Part shown: positions 32,885 to 35,447 of the stretch, one piece after another | Layout of the letters: each line of letters begins with the position of its first letter | Position numbering within the stretch: the first letter of the stretch is position 1 | NCBI RefSeq assembly: GCF_937859915.1 | Contig: NZ_CALMAW010000127.1 | Span: 1-35,447 of the forward strand | Direction: 5' to 3' | DNA: 35,447 nt | From: an uncultured Sphingomonas sp. | Lineage (GTDB): Bacteria > Pseudomonadota > Alphaproteobacteria > Sphingomonadales > Sphingomonadaceae | Notes under the pieces: generated by a model | The model's input: the letters and a program-made list of their open reading frames with translations, nothing else | Told to the model about the DNA's origin: nothing | Databases searched by the model: none | Translations under genes and position numbers: made by a program

Positions 32885-34054
32885 ATGTCCGCCGTGATCG
32901 TCAGCGCCGTCCGCACCGCCGTCGGCACCGCCCGCAAGGGATCGCTCGCCAACACCCCGCCCGAAACGCTAGCGGCAACGGTGCTGCGGGCCGCGGTCGA
33001 ACGGTCGGGGTTCGCGCCCGCTGACATCGACGACGTCGTGTTCGCCGAATCGCTCGCCGGCGGCGGCGCGATCGCGCGGCATGCGGCGGTTGAGGTCGGC
33101 ATGCCCGACACGCCCGGCATGGCGGTCAACCGTCACTGCGCGGGCGGACTGTCCGCGGTGGGCATCGCGGCGGGCACGATCCTCGCGCGCATGGAAAACG
33201 CCATCGTCGCAGGCGGCGTCAATTCATCGTCGTTCTTCCCCCGCATGCAGATGCGCGATGCAGCGACCGGCGAGATGCAGGACTGGTGGATTCCGCCGAC
33301 GCACCCCGATCGGCCCGACGCGCCCAATCGCGACATGTCGATCACCGTCGGGTGGAACGCCGCGCAGGAACTGGGCCTGACGCGCGAGGAAATGGATGCC
33401 TGGGCGCTGCGCTCGCACGCGCGCGCGATCGCGGCGATCGAGGCCGGCCATTTCGAGGGTGAGATCGTTCCCGTGCGCGTCCGCAACGCCGAGGGAGTCG
33501 AGGTCGAGTTCAAGGTCGACGAACATGCCCGGCGCGGCGGAACGATGGAGCGGATGGCGGGGCTCGCGGTGCTCCATCCGGAGATCGAGGGCTTCTCGAT
33601 CACCGCGGGCAATGCGAGCGGCCTCAACGATGCCGCGGCGGCGATGGTGGTCACGCGAGACGATATCGCACGCGACCGCGGACAGCAGGTGCTGGCGACG
33701 ATCCACGGCTGGACGTCGCTGGGCATCGATCCGGCGCGGATGGGTGTTTCGGTGCCCCCCGTGGTGCACAAACTGCTGTCGCGCACGGGGCACAAGCTCG
33801 GCGACATCGCGTTGTGGGAGATCAACGAGGCGTTCGCCTCGGTCCCGCTCGGTGCAGGACGCGCGCTCGGGCTCGACGAGGAAACGATCAACATCTCGGG
33901 GTCGGGCTGCTCGATCGGCCATCCGATCGGCGCATCGGGCGTGCGCATGCTGACTACGCTCGCCTACGACCTGCGCCGGCGTGGCGGTGGCCTGGGCATC
34001 GCTGCGATGTGCGCCGGCGGCGGCCAGGCCGGCGCGGTGCTGATCGAGGTCTGA
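32885..34054 (+). CDS. Thiolase (acetyl-CoA C-acyltransferase)
   Basis: 389 aa, standard thiolase length. It would cleave a 3-ketoacyl-CoA with CoA, releasing acetyl-CoA or propionyl-CoA. The nucleophile is C85 in NRHCAGGLSAV, H346 is in SIGHPIGASG, C376 is in MCAGGGQAG, and INEAFAS supplies the Asn region. These three active-site residues indicate a degradative thiolase rather than an SCP2-type thiolase. ATG 32885 follows CGGAG; a start 13 codons earlier was rejected. It follows TetR 2 after 89 bases and is convergent with the SDR pair. It would be the last step of a beta-oxidation-like cycle. Confidence 0.96.
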   Translation: MSAVIVSAVRTAVGTARKGSLANTPPETLAATVLRAAVERSGFAPADIDDVVFAESLAGGGAIARHAAVEVGMPDTPGMAVNRHCAGGLSAVGIAAGTILARMENAIVAGGVNSSSFFPRMQMRDAATGEMQDWWIPPTHPDRPDAPNRDMSITVGWNAAQELGLTREEMDAWALRSHARAIAAIEAGHFEGEIVPVRVRNAEGVEVEFKVDEHARRGGTMERMAGLAVLHPEIEGFSITAGNASGLNDAAAAMVVTRDDIARDRGQQVLATIHGWTSLGIDPARMGVSVPPVVHKLLSRTGHKLGDIALWEINEAFASVPLGAGRALGLDEETINISGSGCSIGHPIGASGVRMLTTLAYDLRRRGGGLGIAAMCAGGGQAGAVLIEV

Positions 34055-34062
34055 CGGAAAGA

Positions 34063-34091
34063 GCGGACCGATTCCGACGTGATCGGTCCGC
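34063..34091 (-). terminator. Hairpin between convergent thiolase and SDR
   Basis: GCGGACCGAT (34063-34072) and ATCGGTCCGC (34082-34091) form a perfect 10-bp stem with a nine-base loop. On the minus strand it is followed by a short CTCTTTCC stretch, so termination of the SDR transcript is plausible. On the plus strand there is no T run. Confidence 0.6.
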
Positions 34092-34098
34092 ACCGCGG

Positions 34099-34872
34099 CT
34101 AGAAGCGCTGGCCGCCGTCGAGGCGGATCGTCGTGCCATTCAGGAAATCGTTCACGATGATCTGCTCGGCGAGCAGCGCATATTCGTCCGGCTCGCCCAT
34201 CCGCTTGGGATTGAGAACGAGCGGGCCAAACGTCTCCTGCGCCTTGTCGCGGCCCATCCCGTCGAACGCGTGCGTCAGGAAGGTGCCCGGCGCGATCGCC
34301 ATCGAGCGGATACCGACCGGCGCCAGATCACGCGCCATATTAAGCGCGAGCGAGATGATCCCGCCCTTCGCCGCGCCATAGGCGACCTGGCCCACCTGCC
34401 CCTCGAAGCCCGCGATCGAGGCGGTGTTGACGATCACTCCGCGCTGCTTGTCGGCCAGCGGATCGCTTTTCGCCATCGCCTCGGCAGCGATCGAGCTGAC
34501 ACTGAACGCGGTGTTGAGGTACACGTTGATGAGATGCGTGAAGTTGGCGAGCGGCAGCCGACTGCCGTCGCGTGCAACGACCCGGCCGCCCACGACCGGC
34601 GGCGGCGGACCGCCATGCGCGATCACCACCGCACGCAGCGGCGCCAGCGCGACCGCAGCAGCGACCGCGGCCTCGATCGACTCCTCGCTCATGATGTCGG
34701 TGCGTACATAGGTCGCGCCGTTGCCCAGTTCGTCCGCCAGCGCCCGCCCGCGCTCGTCCGCGACGTCGGCGAGCACGACCCTGGCCCCCAGTTTCGCCAG
34801 CCGCCGCGCGGTCGCGCCGCCGAAACCACCGGCCCCACCGGTGACGAGCACCGACCCTTGCGAGATATCCAT
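34099..34872 (-). CDS. Short-chain dehydrogenase (3-hydroxyacyl-CoA dehydrogenase-like)
   Basis: 257 aa SDR resembling the HSD17B10 / 3-hydroxyacyl-CoA dehydrogenase type. Cofactor site TGGAGGFGGAT, acidic VLADVADE after strand 2 (NAD), VVIAHGG where NNAG is usual, catalytic NTASIAGFEGQVGQVAYGAAK with Ser, Tyr and Lys, and the end TTIRLDGGQRF. AAGGAG precedes the ATG. It is the second gene of a minus-strand pair with the SDR at the window edge (86-base gap). In a beta-oxidation scheme it would supply the 3-ketoacyl-CoA for the adjacent convergent thiolase. A decayed paralogue lies at 12925-13460. Confidence 0.95.
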   Translation of the reverse strand: MDISQGSVLVTGGAGGFGGATARRLAKLGARVVLADVADERGRALADELGNGATYVRTDIMSEESIEAAVAAAVALAPLRAVVIAHGGPPPPVVGGRVVARDGSRLPLANFTHLINVYLNTAFSVSSIAAEAMAKSDPLADKQRGVIVNTASIAGFEGQVGQVAYGAAKGGIISLALNMARDLAPVGIRSMAIAPGTFLTHAFDGMGRDKAQETFGPLVLNPKRMGEPDEYALLAEQIIVNDFLNGTTIRLDGGQRF

Positions 34873-34958
34873 CCGAACGCTCCTTCGTGTGTGTGTGCAC
34901 CGCTATCGCCGAGCTTGGGCATGCGCGGAAGCCGATGCGGGCGATGATCGCTCGGGCG

Positions 34959-35447
34959 TTACGCTGCGGATGCTGCAGCGTCGGCGAGGCGGCGCTTGCG
35001 CTGCGCGACGACGTTGGGCTGCCCGGTATGCGCGCTGGCGCCGCCGTCGGCGACCACCACCGCGCCGGTCATGTACGACGCCTCGTCCGACAGCAGGAAC
35101 GTGACAACGTTCGCCATCTCGTCGGGGCGGCCGTGGCGCTTCATCGGCAGATAGTCGATCCACGCCTGGCGATCCGCCTCGGACCCGTGCGAGCCGACGC
35201 TCATCGCGGTGTCGGCGATCGGCCCGGGGCACAGCACGTTGACGCGGATATTATCCGCCGCGCAATCGAGCGCGAGCGAGCGCGTATAGTTGATCGCCCC
35301 CGCCTTGGTCGCGTTGTACACCCCCATGCCGTAATCGCCCGCGAGCCCTGAGATCGACGCGACGTTGACGATCGCGCCGCCGCCACCCTCGCGCATCGCG
35401 GGGATCGCCACGCGGCACAGGTGGAAGATCGACGACAGGTTCACCGC
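34959..35447 (-). CDS. Short-chain dehydrogenase, N-terminus outside window
   Basis: 162 C-terminal residues are visible; the reading frame is open to the window edge, so the start and the cofactor glycine motif lie beyond it. Seen are NVASISGLAGDYGMGVYNATKAG with catalytic Ser, Tyr and Lys, VLCPGPIADTAMS, and MTGAVVVADGGASAHTGQ near the C-terminus. The extended tail after DGG (about 28 residues, Arg/Ala-rich) is longer than in most SDRs. It precedes the SDR at 34099-34872 on the same strand and is probably in its operon. Confidence 0.93.
   Translation of the reverse strand, partial: AVNLSSIFHLCRVAIPAMREGGGGAIVNVASISGLAGDYGMGVYNATKAGAINYTRSLALDCAADNIRVNVLCPGPIADTAMSVGSHGSEADRQAWIDYLPMKRHGRPDEMANVVTFLLSDEASYMTGAVVVADGGASAHTGQPNVVAQRKRRLADAAASAA

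Noticed and set aside
1-35447. CRISPR array, tRNA/rRNA, insertion sequence, integrase or phage gene
   Set aside because: Looked for regularly spaced repeats, transposase/integrase-like proteins and tRNA-like segments; none were seen. The gene relics are not flanked by visible mobile-element ends.

Overview
The window is high-GC, densely packed DNA that reads as an alphaproteobacterium, most likely a sphingomonad (Sphingomonas/Novosphingobium-like). The basis is protein style and codon use; there is no rRNA or housekeeping gene to fix the taxonomy. Almost every gene belongs to catabolism of a hydrophobic, probably cyclic or terpenoid/steroid-like carbon source. Present are two Baeyer-Villiger-type flavin monooxygenases, a cytochrome P450, a Rieske oxygenase, an epoxide hydrolase, an HSL-type esterase, alcohol and aldehyde dehydrogenases, two acyl-CoA synthetases, a CoA-transferase, two acyl-CoA dehydrogenases, an enoyl-CoA hydratase, a thiolase, several SDRs, an AtuA-type protein, two ACMSD-type TIM-barrel amidohydrolases, and two related TetR regulators. 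No RNA genes, IS elements, CRISPR arrays or phage genes were seen.

Layout. (A) 1-2210: start of an unknown gene (minus), a class III CoA-transferase with unusual domain order, and TetR regulator 1. (B) 2234-9714: an amidohydrolase (minus) with a palindrome in its leader, then an MFS exporter, a P450, a broken glyoxalase-fold gene, an enoyl-CoA hydratase and an acyl-CoA synthetase. (C) 9883-13460: an alpha/beta hydrolase, then a minus-strand, translationally coupled trio (DUF3237 protein, aminoglycoside-phosphotransferase-like kinase, small helical protein), then a decayed SDR copy. (D) 13492-24083: esterase plus AtuA (minus), and a plus-strand operon of epoxide hydrolase, BVMO, zinc alcohol dehydrogenase and aldehyde dehydrogenase. 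An SDR (minus) and a second BVMO follow. (E) 24084-24822: debris, including the last 38 codons of a second P450. (F) 24823-29218: minus-strand operon of nitronate monooxygenase-like protein, two acyl-CoA dehydrogenases and a Rieske oxygenase. (G) 29412-34054: divergent plus-strand run of amidohydrolase-like protein, acyl-CoA synthetase, TetR regulator 2 and thiolase. (H) 34099-35447: two SDRs (minus), the last cut by the window edge.

How the genes may work together (inference). P450 and Rieske oxygenases could hydroxylate the scaffold, and SDR/ADH enzymes could oxidise alcohols to ketones. The BVMOs would insert oxygen to give esters or lactones, which the HSL esterase or alpha/beta hydrolase would open. 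ADH and ALDH would then produce acids, the acyl-CoA synthetases or CoA-transferase would activate them, and the acyl-CoA dehydrogenase pair, hydratase, SDRs and thiolase would run beta-oxidation-like steps. Many genes are joined by ATGA, GTGA or TTGA stop/start overlaps, which supports co-expression within each block.

The most unusual points are: a BVMO whose signature histidine is glutamine; an amidohydrolase-fold protein without the usual metal ligands, coupled to an acyl-CoA synthetase; a CoA-transferase that seems to carry the CaiB halves in reversed order; three decayed genes, two of which are paralogues of intact genes in the same window; and several long palindromes in intergenic gaps that could be operators for the two TetR proteins.
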